From contig NZ_JACHNC010000001.1 in the NCBI RefSeq assembly GCF_014205215.1, forward strand, positions 3,291,001-3,355,000: a DNA stretch of 64,000 nucleotides, given 5' to 3'. How positions within the stretch are numbered: the first letter of the stretch is position 1; every line of letters begins with the position of its first letter. The notes below the pieces were generated by a model. The model was not told the DNA's origin, ran no database searches, and saw only the letters and a list, made by a program, of their open reading frames with translations. Positions 40,870 to 49,818 of this stretch are shown piece after piece. The position numbers and the translations under genes are program-made. The stretch is from Actinoplanes lobatus (GTDB lineage: Bacteria > Actinomycetota > Actinomycetes > Mycobacteriales > Micromonosporaceae).

Positions 40870-41538
40870 ATGGACAGCGACGAGGCGATCACGGTGCTCG
40901 TTGTCGATGGCCACCAGACCTTCGCCGAGTTGCTCGGGCACGCTTTGGCTGGTCAGCCCGATCTGCGCTGGGTGGGGCACGCCAGGACGGGGGCCGAGGC
41001 GATAAGTCTCGCGGCAGAGTTGCGACCCGATGTGATCGTGCTCGATCCCGAGCTGTCCGATGCGGACGGCATCGCCATCGCCGAACTCATCCGGGTACGA
41101 CAGCCGGATTCACGTGTGGTAATCCTCACTGCCAGCGAGGAGCAGAGTCTGGTACGGCGGGCCACCACCGCCGGTGCGGCCGGATTCCTCTCCAAGAACG
41201 GTGCGCTCGGTGACGTTCTGAACGCCTTGCGTACCGCGCACCGGGGCAGCATGACCGTCTCCACCGACGTCCTGGCCCGGCTGCTGCGCAGCACCACGCC
41301 GGCCACCGCCTCGCGCGGCGGCGTCGCCAGCGGTGGGCTGACAGTCCGGGAGAACGAGGTGTTACAGCTGATGGCCGCCGGTTTGGACACCCGGACCGTG
41401 GCCCGCCGGCTGGGCATCAGCGTGCACACCTGCCGCGGATATCAGAAGGCCGTGCTCGCCAAACTGGGGGCGCACAGCCAGCTGGAGGCGGTCGCCATCG
41501 CCACCAGGCGCGGGCTAGTTCGACCTGACCCACGGTAA
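40870..41538 (+). CDS. NarL/LuxR-family response regulator with atypical acidic pocket
   Basis: A 222-aa regulator. The receiver domain (8-125) has the phosphoacceptor Asp59 (VIVLDPELSD) and the conserved Lys in GFLSKNG, but the acidic pair that binds Mg2+ reads VVDGH rather than the usual DD/DE, leaving one Asp (Asp13). A LuxR-type helix-turn-helix (155-215) follows: LTVRENEVLQLMAAGLDTRT and ARRLGISVHTCRGYQKAVL. No kinase gene is adjacent. Codon 165 is TTA (41362-41364), a rare leucine codon here. ATG preceded by GAGGAAGGTG. Confidence 0.9.
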   Translation: MDSDEAITVLVVDGHQTFAELLGHALAGQPDLRWVGHARTGAEAISLAAELRPDVIVLDPELSDADGIAIAELIRVRQPDSRVVILTASEEQSLVRRATTAGAAGFLSKNGALGDVLNALRTAHRGSMTVSTDVLARLLRSTTPATASRGGVASGGLTVRENEVLQLMAAGLDTRTVARRLGISVHTCRGYQKAVLAKLGAHSQLEAVAIATRRGLVRPDPR

Positions 41539-41623
41539 ACAGCCTTGTCACTCATCCGATAGGCGATTCCTTACGTACTTCCATCGGGGGACATACCGAG
41601 GTTGCGCTGCAGGGAGGAATCGC

Positions 41624-43081
41624 GTGGACCGTACCGCCGCCGTCGGCTCATCTCCCGACTCGGCTGGAGCCGGGGCGGGGGAGGAGCGTACGGCTTCGGG
41701 GCTGCCGTTGCGGCGGCCCAAGAAACCACCGCTCGAACCGGAAGGGGAGCCGGTCTCGTGGTTCGGCGGCGAGTCGGACACCGGCTCGCTCTCGTCGCCG
41801 GTCGCGGCACCGACGCCCGAAACGGCGGCGTCGGAACCGTCGCCGCGTTCGGTGTCGTCGCCGCCCGCGTTCGGGCCCGCGTCACCGGCCGGGCCGGGAC
41901 GGACGTCCTTCGGCTTCAGTGACGGGCCGATCGGTCGATCCCGGACGGGCCGTGCGCCCGGCGAGGACGACACCGGCGACGACCGGGAGCCGTCGCGAAA
42001 CCCGAAGCCGGCCGGCGGCTCGATGGGGGCGCTGGCGGCCGCCTCGGGTGCGCTGCCGGTGTCGGACTCGTCGTTGCCCTCCCGCCGGCGCAGGAGCCGT
42101 TCCGATGTGCCCTCCGAGGAACTGCCCGTCGTGCGTACGGGTCCGGCGCCCGCCTTCCCGGGGTCGCCTGTCGCGGAGCCGCCGACTTTCGCGGAACCGC
42201 CCACGTGGGGCCCGATCGGGAGCCCGGCCGGGGAGATGTTCTGGAGTGGAGCGCGGGACCAGCGGGCCAACGAGCCGGCCGTCTGGGGCGAGACCCCGGC
42301 GTCCTCCGCTCCGGCTCCGCCGGCTGTCCGGCCGCGGCCGCGGCAGTCCCGGCTGGTCACCGCCGGCATGACGCTGCTCGGCGTGGTGGCGCTGGCCGTC
42401 GTGACGTTCACCGGTGTCGTCTACTACACCGGCGACGACAACCAGATCAGCGACGTGCTGCAGCTCGGGGACGACCAGCGGGTGGTGACCGGGCCGCTGG
42501 AGTCGCGGACCATCGCCACGTTCGAGATGATGGCCGCCACCGACCGGGTGCGGTTGACCATCGCCGACCTGGGCACCGACATGTACCGGATCAGCGCGCC
42601 CGACAACGCCGGCATCCGGCCCAACGCCGAGTTCCGTGACGACCGGCTGCGGGTGGACGTGGCCCGGGACGAGACCGGCACCGGTGGCGAGGTGGAGGTC
42701 GTGCTGTCCGCGAAGGTGCGGTGGACCATCCGCTTCTCCGGTTACTCGGCCGAACGGATCGTCGACCTCAGCCAGGGACGGATCCGGGGTATCGAGATCG
42801 TCGGCGGCACCCGGCGGGCCGAGATGACCCTGGCCGACGCCTCCGGCACGGTGCCCATGAAGATCACCGGCGGGATCGAGGAGCTGATCCTGCGGGCGCC
42901 CAGCGGCAGCCCGGTCCGGATAAAGGTCGGCGGTGGCGCCGGGACGGTGACGGCCGGCTCCCGGACGCTGCGGGACGTGGCGCCCGGCTCCACGCTCACC
43001 CCGAAGGACTGGACCAGCGGCAACCGGTACGACGTCGATGCGGTCGCCCCGGTCACCCTGCTGACGGTCGAGACCGCCTGA
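41624..43081 (+). CDS. Single-pass membrane protein with adhesin-like (DUF4097-type) extracellular beta domain
   Basis: A 485-aa protein. Residues 1-240 are a disordered Pro/Ser/Gly-rich cytoplasmic region, with RPRPRQSRL just before a transmembrane helix (about 247-270: VTAGMTLLGVVALAVVTFTG). The extracellular part (280-485) is all beta: FEMMAATDRVRLTIADLGTD, WTIRFSGYSAERIVDLSQG, IRGIEIVGGTRRAEMTL, VPMKITGGIEELILR. This pattern resembles the auto-transporter-like right-handed helix of DUF4097 proteins. Function unknown. GTG start with AGGGAGGAA. Its stop lies in the left arm of a terminator. Confidence 0.78.
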   Translation: MDRTAAVGSSPDSAGAGAGEERTASGLPLRRPKKPPLEPEGEPVSWFGGESDTGSLSSPVAAPTPETAASEPSPRSVSSPPAFGPASPAGPGRTSFGFSDGPIGRSRTGRAPGEDDTGDDREPSRNPKPAGGSMGALAAASGALPVSDSSLPSRRRRSRSDVPSEELPVVRTGPAPAFPGSPVAEPPTFAEPPTWGPIGSPAGEMFWSGARDQRANEPAVWGETPASSAPAPPAVRPRPRQSRLVTAGMTLLGVVALAVVTFTGVVYYTGDDNQISDVLQLGDDQRVVTGPLESRTIATFEMMAATDRVRLTIADLGTDMYRISAPDNAGIRPNAEFRDDRLRVDVARDETGTGGEVEVVLSAKVRWTIRFSGYSAERIVDLSQGRIRGIEIVGGTRRAEMTLADASGTVPMKITGGIEELILRAPSGSPVRIKVGGGAGTVTAGSRTLRDVAPGSTLTPKDWTSGNRYDVDAVAPVTLLTVETA

Positions 43082-43103
43082 CCTTTACGGTCAGGCGGTC
43101 TCG
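43069..43103 (+). terminator. Terminator overlapping the preceding stop codon
   Basis: A 15-bp perfect stem (43069-43083 with 43089-43103) around TTTAC; the TGA at 43079-43081 lies within the left arm. Confidence 0.9.
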
Positions 43104-43143
43104 GACCGGCTTTCGTATTCAGGTGGTTCCGTGCCGCGAACTG

Positions 43144-44361
43144 TCAGTTCAGGACGCGCAGGCGGACGGTCTGCTCCATGGCGCGGAGCTGGTCGAGCAC
43201 CTCGTCGCTGTAGCCGCGGGCGATGTCGGTGATGAGGTAGCCGAACTCGCCGCGGGTGCTGAGCATCTGGCCCTCGACGTTGACACCGTGCTCGGCGAGG
43301 ATCCGGTTGACCTGCGCCAGCACGCCCGGCGTGTTCTTGTGCATGTGCACGATGCGGTGCATGCCGGGCAGCTCGGGCAGGATCACGCCGGGCAGGTTCA
43401 CACTCAGCGTGGTGTTGCCCTCGGTCACGAACTTGGCCAGCTTGTTCGCCACGAAGCCGCCGATGTCGGACTGGGCCTCCTCGGTCGAACCGCCGATGTG
43501 CGGGGTGAGGATCACGTTCGGCAGGCCGCGCAGCTCGGACAGGAACTCGTCGCCGCGGCCCTTCGGCTCGGTGGGGAAGACGTCGACCGCGGCGCCGGCC
43601 AGGTGGCCGCTCTGCAGCGCGTCCCGCAGGGCCAGGTGGTCGACCACGATGCCGCGGGACAGGTTGAGGAACAGGCTGCCCGGCCGCATCTTGGCGAACT
43701 GCTCGGCGCCGAAGAAGCCGGCGTTGCCGGGCCGGCCGTCCACGTGCATGGTGACGATGTCGCTGGACTCCAGCAGCTCGTCCATGCTGGCGCAGCGGTG
43801 CGCGTTGCTCAGCGCCAGCTTGTCGGCGGTGTCGTAGAACGAGACCGACATGCCGAGGTTCTCCGCGAGCACCGACAGCTGGGTGCCGATGTTGCCGTAG
43901 CCCACGATGCCGAGGCGGCGGCCGCGGATCTCGTGGGCGCCGTCGGCCGACTTGTCCCAGACGCCGGAGTGCATCAGCGTGTTCTTCTCGGTGAGCCGCC
44001 GGGTCAGCGCGATGATCTCGGCGATCGCCAGCTCCACCACGGAGCGGGTGTTCGAGAACGGCGCGTTGAAGACCGCGACGCCACCGGCCGTGGCGGCCGG
44101 CAGGTCGATCTGGTCGGTGCCGATGCAGAACGCGCCGATCGCGACCAGGCTGTCAGCCGCCTCCAGCACCTTCGCCGTCACCTGGCTCTTGGACCGGACG
44201 CCGAGCAACTGCACTCCGGAGATGCGGTCGATCAGCTCGACCTCGTCGAGCGCGTTGCGCAGGGACTCGACCTGGAATCCGTCCTCCTCGAGCCGGGAGA
44301 CGGCGTCGGGGTGGATGCTCTCGAGAAGCAGGACACGCACCTTGGGCTGGTCGATCATCAT
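43144..44361 (-). CDS. serA: D-3-phosphoglycerate dehydrogenase, short ACT type
   Basis: A 405-aa enzyme that oxidises 3-phosphoglycerate to phosphohydroxypyruvate, the first step of serine synthesis. NAD motif GIVGYGNIGTQL, substrate loop SNTRSVVELAIAEI, catalytic Arg in NLSRGIVV, and the catalytic His in LTPHIGGSTEEAQ. A C-terminal ACT domain (about 330-405: MHRIVHMHKNTPGVLAQVNR) is the serine allosteric site. There is no ASB domain, so it is the E. coli-like short form. ATG 44361 (or the adjacent 44358) follows GGAACGGAAG; earlier ATG 44373 lacks a ribosome site. Confidence 0.95.
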   Translation of the reverse strand: MMIDQPKVRVLLLESIHPDAVSRLEEDGFQVESLRNALDEVELIDRISGVQLLGVRSKSQVTAKVLEAADSLVAIGAFCIGTDQIDLPAATAGGVAVFNAPFSNTRSVVELAIAEIIALTRRLTEKNTLMHSGVWDKSADGAHEIRGRRLGIVGYGNIGTQLSVLAENLGMSVSFYDTADKLALSNAHRCASMDELLESSDIVTMHVDGRPGNAGFFGAEQFAKMRPGSLFLNLSRGIVVDHLALRDALQSGHLAGAAVDVFPTEPKGRGDEFLSELRGLPNVILTPHIGGSTEEAQSDIGGFVANKLAKFVTEGNTTLSVNLPGVILPELPGMHRIVHMHKNTPGVLAQVNRILAEHGVNVEGQMLSTRGEFGYLITDIARGYSDEVLDQLRAMEQTVRLRVLN

Positions 44362-44487
44362 CTTCCGTTCCATGTTTCGGTTGGCCGCCCGGGCCGCCAC
44401 GCCGAAGCCCAGTTCAGGGCGTCCAGCCTAGTCCTCCGGCATGCCGGGTCCGGTGCGGTGTGCTTGAGGTCCCATCTACCGGTCAAC

Positions 44488-44504
44488 CCCGTAACTGTTA
44501 CGGG
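44488..44504. promoter_or_regulatory. 17-bp perfect palindrome upstream of serA
   Basis: CCCGTAAC-T-GTTACGGG, eight-base arms and a single centre base, 127 bp upstream of the serA start and directly next to a TTGACC (44486-44481, minus strand). The single-base centre suits a protein-binding operator better than an RNA hairpin. Confidence 0.5.
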
Positions 44505-44590
44505 ATGGCCGCGGGTGTGGTTCAGTCCGGTTTCACGGCCGTGACGCTAACGGGTTGACCTTTCTTTTTCCTTGCGCGGGTTTTGTCGCT

Positions 44591-45520
44591 TCAGCCGCCG
44601 AGGGCGTCGCGCAACCAGGGCAGCAGGGCGTCGCCCTGGAAGCGCTGGAAGGCGCGGACCGTCGGCAGGCCCGGTGGTGGCGCGAGGCGGGAACGGTGCT
44701 GGAAGTAGGCGGCGGCGCCCGCGACCACGCCCACCACGGCGTCGTGGTCGACGCCGGCGAGCAGCGGGCCGGGATCGCCGGCGTGCACGATCACGTTGAT
44801 CGCCAGCAACACGGAGTCGAGCCAGGAGGGGCCCACACAACCCCACGGCCAGTCGATGAAGACCAGCCGGCCGTCGGCCCGGACCAGGATGTTGTCGGCC
44901 CGCAGATCGGTGTGCACCATGGTCTGCCCGCTGGACAGCGCGGCGATGCCGTGGGTGGCCGCCGCGCGCAGCGCTCCGAGCCGGCGTGCGGCCCAGGGGT
45001 CGAGGTCGTCCGGCGGCGCGGCGGCGATCAGGTCCCACGAGGCGAAGTCGGCGCCGAGGCGGCCGGCCGCCGTCGGCAGGCCGGGCACCGGCGCCGGGGT
45101 GAGCGCGGCGGCCAGGTCGCGCAGCGCGGCCGCGGCCGCGTCGATCTCCTCGGCCACCCACGGGACGCGCGGGTGGGCGCCCGCCACGTCCTCCAGCACC
45201 AGGACCACCCAGGCGCCGTCGTCGAAGCCGCCCAGCATCCGCGGCACCGGCGCGTGCTCCGGCAGGGCGGCGGTGATCCGCAGCTCACGCCGGGCGAGGT
45301 CGGCCGACTCCTGGTTGAGCGCCGGGGTGACGGCCTTGACGAATGCCCGGGCCCCGGACGCGGTGCGGACCCGGTCGGCGGTCCCGGGGGAGAAGCCGCC
45401 CGGCTGGGAGGCCGCCGCGACGACCGGGCCGCCACCGATGATCTCCTCCACCGCGTGCTGGACCGGGCCGGGCAGATCCGCCCAGCCGATCCGCGTGCCA
45501 CCCGCCGCCGCCGTCGTCAT
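44591..45520 (-). CDS. APH-family phosphotransferase
   Basis: A 309-aa protein with the aminoglycoside phosphotransferase/choline kinase fold. The catalytic loop is MVHTDLRADNILV (HxDxxxxN) and the metal-binding site LVFIDWPWGCVGPSWLD. An N-terminal kinase lobe with AFVKAVTP and ELRITAALPEHAPVPRML is present. The GPSWLD form is common in actinobacterial homologues that are not resistance enzymes, so the substrate (small alcohol, sugar or drug) is open. ATG 45520; the longer upstream frame has no homology. Confidence 0.85.
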   Translation of the reverse strand: MTTAAAGGTRIGWADLPGPVQHAVEEIIGGGPVVAAASQPGGFSPGTADRVRTASGARAFVKAVTPALNQESADLARRELRITAALPEHAPVPRMLGGFDDGAWVVLVLEDVAGAHPRVPWVAEEIDAAAAALRDLAAALTPAPVPGLPTAAGRLGADFASWDLIAAAPPDDLDPWAARRLGALRAAATHGIAALSSGQTMVHTDLRADNILVRADGRLVFIDWPWGCVGPSWLDSVLLAINVIVHAGDPGPLLAGVDHDAVVGVVAGAAAYFQHRSRLAPPPGLPTVRAFQRFQGDALLPWLRDALGG

Positions 45521-45638
45521 GCCGGGGATCGTGGCAGGCCGCGGACGGCCCGCGAAACAGATTTTCGCCAGCTGTGGACAAGTCCGGCGGCCTGTGGACG
45601 AGTGCGGAACTGTCGTACCCGTGGGTGAGGATGCGGGC

Positions 45639-45830
45639 ATGAGCGAGGCGTACGTGAGGCGAGACGGAACGGAACGGCGGGCGGCCCCGCGGGTGGCGCA
45701 GGACGCGCGGCGGGAGGCGGCCCGCCGCCGGGCACACGGCATGGTGGAACGCAACGCGGCCCGGCCGGCCCGGGCACGCGCCCGCGCCGCGGCGCAGCGG
45801 AGCCGGGTTATCGCCGACGATTCCGGGTAG
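45639..45830 (+). CDS. Small arginine-rich protein
   Basis: A 63-aa, strongly basic frame (MSEAYVRRDGTERRAAPRVA ... RARARAAAQRSRVIADDSG). Most codons end in G or C and GTGAGGA lies about 7 nt before the ATG, so translation is plausible, but Arg/Ala-rich frames arise by chance in this GC range. It has no recognised family. It sits between the divergent phosphotransferase gene and the DMT permease gene. Confidence 0.4.
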   Translation: MSEAYVRRDGTERRAAPRVAQDARREAARRRAHGMVERNAARPARARARAAAQRSRVIADDSG

Positions 45831-45928
45831 ATCCTGCCGGTTCAGGGCGATCCGATGCGGTCCGTGCTCGGTATCGTCGATGGTAAGGACCGGTTTTGGT
45901 TCGGCCGCGCGACAGCGAGGTGGGGGCG

Positions 45929-46792
45929 ATGGGATCGCTGGGGTGGGCCGTCGTGCTCTCCGTGCTGTCCGCGGCCGCCTACGCCGGCGCCGCGGTGGCG
46001 CAGGAGAGGCTGGCCGGGCGCGGGCATCGCGGCCGGTCCCGGTGGGCGGTCGCGCTGCTGCTCACCGGGGCCGGGGTGGCGCTGCACGTGCTGGCGCTGA
46101 ATTTCGGCACGGTCGCCGTGGTGCAGGCCCTCGGCACGCTCACCCTGCTGTTCGCGCTGCCCATCCAGGTGATCCGCTATCACACCCGGCTCAGCCGGGC
46201 GGCCTGGCTGGAGGCGGCCATGACGGTGGCCGGGCTGGCGCTGATCCTGTCGCTGTCGGTGGAGTCGGAGGCCCCGGCGCTGCTGACCGAGCCGGCGGTG
46301 GAGGTGGTCGGGGCGATCACCGCCGGGGTGGTGTTCGCCTGCTCGCTGGCCGGGTGGCGGTCCGGTCCGCGGATGCGGGCGGTGCTGCTGGCGGCGGCCG
46401 CCGGGGCGGCCTTCGGGATCGCCTCGGTGCTGTCCAAGGCGGTGCTGGCGGCCTTCACCACGGGCGGGCCCGCGGCGGTGTCCGTGACCGCCGCGACCCT
46501 GGTCGGCGCGTTCTCGGTCACCGGCTACGTGATCGGCCAGCTGTCCTACCGCGGGGCCGGGCTGGCCGCGCCATTGGCCACGGTGAGCGTGACGAACCCG
46601 CTGGTCGCGGCGTTCGCCGGCGCGGTCCTGTTCGAGGAGAGGGCACGGTTCGGAGTGTCCGGGCTGGTCGCCGTGGGCGCCGCGGCGCTGATCATGGGGT
46701 GGGGCGTGGTGGGCCTGGCGCGACGGTCCGCCGCCTCGTCCGGGACCGGGGTCCCGGAACCGGTCAGGGGGCCCGGGGGAGAAGGACGGTGA
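45929..46792 (+). CDS. DMT-superfamily (EamA/NIPA-like) membrane protein
   Basis: A 287-aa protein with nine to ten hydrophobic helices in two repeats (VVLSVLSAAAYAGAAVAQE at the start; AAGAAFGIASVLSKAVLAA opens the second half; APLATVSVTNPLVAAFAGAV near the end). The pattern fits drug/metabolite transporters, and QALGTLTLLFALPI resembles the NIPA branch. Substrate unknown. ATG 45929 with GAGGTGGGGG upstream. Its 3' end overlaps the convergent histidine kinase gene by 29 bp. Confidence 0.82.
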   Translation: MGSLGWAVVLSVLSAAAYAGAAVAQERLAGRGHRGRSRWAVALLLTGAGVALHVLALNFGTVAVVQALGTLTLLFALPIQVIRYHTRLSRAAWLEAAMTVAGLALILSLSVESEAPALLTEPAVEVVGAITAGVVFACSLAGWRSGPRMRAVLLAAAAGAAFGIASVLSKAVLAAFTTGGPAAVSVTAATLVGAFSVTGYVIGQLSYRGAGLAAPLATVSVTNPLVAAFAGAVLFEERARFGVSGLVAVGAAALIMGWGVVGLARRSAASSGTGVPEPVRGPGGEGR

Positions 46793-47897
46793 CGATCAGC
46801 CCGCCCTCGTCGCGGGCGTCGGCGTGGACCCGGCCGTGGTGGGCCTCGACGACCGACTGGACGATCGACAGGCCCAGCCCGGCGCCGGGCCCGGCCAGGC
46901 GTTCCCGGTTGTAGCGGTGGAACGGCTGGAAGAGGCCGGGCACCTCGTAGCGGGGGACCACCGGGCCGGAGTTGGCGACCCGCAGCTCCACCCAGCCGTC
47001 CGGGCGGGTGCGGGTGGACACCTGCACCCAGCCGTTCTCCGGCACGTTGTGCCGGACGCCGTTCTCCACCAGGTTCTGCACCAGGCGCTCCAGCAGCACC
47101 GGGTCGCCGAGCACGGCCGCCTCGCCCGGTTCGGCGACCACCTTGACGGTGTCCGCGACGGCCACGTGGTCGACGATGTCGGCGAGGTCCACGTAGGAGC
47201 GCTCGGTCACCTCGCGCTCGGAGCGGGCCAGCAACAGCAGGCCGTCGATCAGCCGGCCGTGCCGGTCGTTGATGGCGAGCAGCGTGGTGCCGAGCTGCCG
47301 CACCTCGGGTGAGGCGGTCTCCGGTTCCAGCGCCACCTCGAGCAGCGTCCGGTTCAGGGTGAGCGGGGTGCGCAGCTCGTGCGAGGCGTTCGCGATGAAC
47401 CGCCGCTGCCCGTCGAGCGACCGGTCCAGCCGGGACAGCATCAGGTCGAAGGTGTCGGCCAGCTGCTTCAGCTCGTCGTTCGGCCCGTCCAGGGCGATCC
47501 GCTCGTGCAGGCCACGGTCGGCGGCGGGGGACTCGGCGATGCGCCGGGCCGTCTCGGTGATGGTGTGCAGCGGGTGCAGCATCCGGCCGGCGATCAGCCA
47601 GCCCAGCGCGATCGTCGCGGCGCTCACCACCACCAGGGCGATCGCCCCCTGGGTCAGCAGCGTGTAGAGGGTGCCGGCCTGGAACCCCTCGACGGTCTGC
47701 CGGGTGACCGCGTCGCCGGGCCCGGCGCCCACCGCCCCCGGCTCGACCTTGACCGACTCCCCGGCGAAGTTGCCCTCGAACACCATGGGCGCCCGCCGGT
47801 CGATCAGGATGTAGATGGCCGCCAGCAGCACCATCCCGGCGGCCACGAACAGGCCGCCGTAGACGAGGGTGAGACGGCCACGCACGGTGAGTCTCAT
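46764..47897 (-). CDS. Sensor histidine kinase (HisKA type)
   Basis: A 377-aa transmembrane kinase: helix 1 (LTLVYGGLFVAAGMVLLAAI), a short extracellular loop, helix 2 (IALVVVSAATIALGWLIAG), then HAMP. The H-box is FIANASHELRTPLT, N-box LVQNLVENGVRHN, and the G-box GPGAGLGLSIV. ATG 47897 overlaps the stop of the response regulator gene by 4 bp (ATGA), so the pair is co-translated. Divergent to the lipoprotein/MacAB-like operon, which it probably controls with its partner. Confidence 0.93.
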   Translation of the reverse strand: MRLTVRGRLTLVYGGLFVAAGMVLLAAIYILIDRRAPMVFEGNFAGESVKVEPGAVGAGPGDAVTRQTVEGFQAGTLYTLLTQGAIALVVVSAATIALGWLIAGRMLHPLHTITETARRIAESPAADRGLHERIALDGPNDELKQLADTFDLMLSRLDRSLDGQRRFIANASHELRTPLTLNRTLLEVALEPETASPEVRQLGTTLLAINDRHGRLIDGLLLLARSEREVTERSYVDLADIVDHVAVADTVKVVAEPGEAAVLGDPVLLERLVQNLVENGVRHNVPENGWVQVSTRTRPDGWVELRVANSGPVVPRYEVPGLFQPFHRYNRERLAGPGAGLGLSIVQSVVEAHHGRVHADARDEGGLIVTVLLPRAP

Positions 47898-48550
47898 CGG
47901 ATCCTGTACCCCACTCCCGGCTCGGTCAGCACCACCGGGGGGTCGCCCAGTTTGCGGCGCAACTTGAGGATCGTCATTCGTACGGCGTGGGTGAACGGGT
48001 CGGCGTTCTCGTCCCACGCCTTCTCCAGCAGCATCTCGGCCGACACCGCGGTGCCGTCGGCGCGCAGCAGCTCGGCCAGCACGGCGAACTCCTTGCGGGA
48101 CAGCGGCACGTACCGGCCGTCGCGGTGCACCTCCCGCCGGTACGGGTCGAGGCTGATCCCGGCCCGGCGCAGCACCGGCGGAGCGGCCGGCCGGGCCCGC
48201 CGTCCCAGCGCCGCGACCCGCGCCGACAGCTCCCGGAAGGCGAACGGCTTCGGCAGGTAGTCGTCGGCGCCGAGGGCCAGCCCGGACACCCGGTCGTCGA
48301 TCCCGGCCGCGGCGGTCAGCATCAGCACCCGGATGTCGGCCTTGCGCTCGGCGAGCACCTCGCACACCTTGTCGCCGTGCACCACCGGCACGTCCCGGTC
48401 GAGGATCACCACGTCGTAGTCGTTGACGTCGATGCGTTCCAGGGCGGACCCGCCGTCGTAGACGACGTCGACCGCGTGCGCCTCCCGCCGCAGGCCCTGC
48501 GCCACCGCGTCGGCGAGCAGGGGCTCGTCTTCCACCACCAGGATCCGCAT
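47894..48550 (-). CDS. OmpR-family response regulator
   Basis: A 218-aa regulator. Receiver with acidic pair VVEDEP, phosphoacceptor Asp in VVILDRDVP, and Lys in DYLPKPFAF; then a winged helix (SLDPYRREVHRDGRYVPLSR, VRMTILKLRRKL, VGYRIR). It is read from the ATG at 48550 with GGAGG upstream. Expected to be phosphorylated by the kinase encoded next. The 123-bp divergent gap to the lipoprotein gene is the natural place for its binding sites. Confidence 0.95.
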   Translation of the reverse strand: MRILVVEDEPLLADAVAQGLRREAHAVDVVYDGGSALERIDVNDYDVVILDRDVPVVHGDKVCEVLAERKADIRVLMLTAAAGIDDRVSGLALGADDYLPKPFAFRELSARVAALGRRARPAAPPVLRRAGISLDPYRREVHRDGRYVPLSRKEFAVLAELLRADGTAVSAEMLLEKAWDENADPFTHAVRMTILKLRRKLGDPPVVLTEPGVGYRIR

Positions 48551-48673
48551 GCCTCCATCTTGAACCGGGTCGCTGTCAACTCGGCGTCATCGTTTTCCGT
48601 GACGGCCGGGATACGCGCCCACCGCTTGACTTCGGTGCGTGGCGGCCGACCGGCCGCCGGCTGAGGAGACGAG

Positions 48674-49237
48674 ATGAGAACCAGGACGGTGCTCGCGCTC
48701 GGCGTCCTGCTCGCGGCGATGACGGCGGGATGCGCGACGGGCCAGGACGAGAATCCGGCGGTGGCCACCGCCGCCAGCGGCGATCCGGGCCCGGTGAGCA
48801 GCGCGGCGGCCGACAACGGCCCCGACCCGGACGCATCGCTCAAGTACGCCAAGTGCATGCGCGAACAGGGGCTCGAGTGGTTCCCGGACCCGAAGGCGGA
48901 CGGCCGGATGGAGGTCGCGGTCCCGCAGACCGTCAACCTCGACGACATGCAGGCAGCGGAGAAGGTCTGCAAGAAGTTTCTGCCCAACGGCGGCGAGCCC
49001 CCGCCGCGTTCCGCCGAGGACATCGAGCAGGAGCGCAAGTTCGCCCAGTGCATGCGCGACAACGGGGTGAGCAACTACCCGGACCCGAACGAGAACGGCG
49101 AGATCGCCATCGACAGCTCGAAGCTCGGGACCGGCCCCGGTGACCCCACCTTCGACGCCGCCGAGAAGGCGTGCGCCAAGTACCACGACGGCGAGGGAAT
49201 CCGCAGCGAGCACCACGAGGGGGGAGGAACGACGTGA
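48674..49237 (+). CDS. Lipoprotein with duplicated KxAxCMR(E/D) motif, first of a pair
   Basis: A 187-aa lipoprotein (lipobox MTAGC, Cys20). The mature part holds two copies of a module: KYAKCMREQGLEWFPDPKADG and, 60 residues on, KFAQCMRDNGVSNYPDPNENG. The single Cys in each copy could form an intramolecular disulfide with the later KVC or KAC cysteines. Such CMR-x-x-G...FPDP lipoproteins occur near MacAB-like exporters in actinomycetes; the function is not known to me. ATG with GAGGAGA. Its stop overlaps the next gene's GTG by 4 bp. Confidence 0.82.
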   Translation: MRTRTVLALGVLLAAMTAGCATGQDENPAVATAASGDPGPVSSAAADNGPDPDASLKYAKCMREQGLEWFPDPKADGRMEVAVPQTVNLDDMQAAEKVCKKFLPNGGEPPPRSAEDIEQERKFAQCMRDNGVSNYPDPNENGEIAIDSSKLGTGPGDPTFDAAEKACAKYHDGEGIRSEHHEGGGTT

Positions 49238-49818
49238 GATCGCTGATGACCGTCGTGATCGGTGGCCTGCTCGTGCTCTCCGCCGGCTGCACCGCCCGCG
49301 ACCCGGACGATCCCACCGTGGCGAGCGCGGTGAACGGGTCCGCGGCGCCGTCCGCGGCGCCGTCGGCGAGTTTCGATCCGGACGCCCCGCTGAAGTACGC
49401 CAAGTGCATGCGGGAGCAGGGGATGGCCTGGTTCCCGGATCCGCCGGCGCCGGGCCAGGCGCAGAGCCTGAACATTCCGCAAGGTCTTCCCGATGGCGCC
49501 TTCGAAGCCGCTGAGGAGGCGTGCCGCCAGTGGGCGCCGAACTCCTCCGAGAAGGGTGCGGGGCCGACCGCCGAGGACATCGAGAAGCTGCGGGCCGTCT
49601 CCCAGTGCATGCGCGAGAACGGGGTGCCGGAGTTCCCGGACCCGAAAGCCGACGGCAGCATGATGCTCGACGAGGACACATTGAAGAAATTGAGCTCGAA
49701 ACCTGGCGAGGCGATCTTCGACGCGGCGGAGAAGAAATGCGAGGAACTCGGGCCGAAGGGCGGCCCGAAACAGCGCGTCGACGGCAACGGAGGCGTCTCC
49801 GGAGGGGGTACGGCATGA
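49234..49818 (+). CDS. Lipoprotein with duplicated KxAxCMR(E/D) motif, second of a pair
   Basis: A 194-aa lipoprotein (lipobox LSAGC, Cys19), clearly paralogous to the preceding gene: KYAKCMREQGMAWFPDPPAPG and AVSQCMRENGVPEFPDPKADG, with matching Cys residues in EEACRQW and EKKCEEL. Starts at GTG 49234 inside the stop of its twin, and its own stop overlaps the ATG of the adaptor gene by 4 bp. Coupled translation of both lipoproteins with the exporter suggests they form part of its envelope complex (inference). Confidence 0.85.
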   Translation: MRSLMTVVIGGLLVLSAGCTARDPDDPTVASAVNGSAAPSAAPSASFDPDAPLKYAKCMREQGMAWFPDPPAPGQAQSLNIPQGLPDGAFEAAEEACRQWAPNSSEKGAGPTAEDIEKLRAVSQCMRENGVPEFPDPKADGSMMLDEDTLKKLSSKPGEAIFDAAEKKCEELGPKGGPKQRVDGNGGVSGGGTA

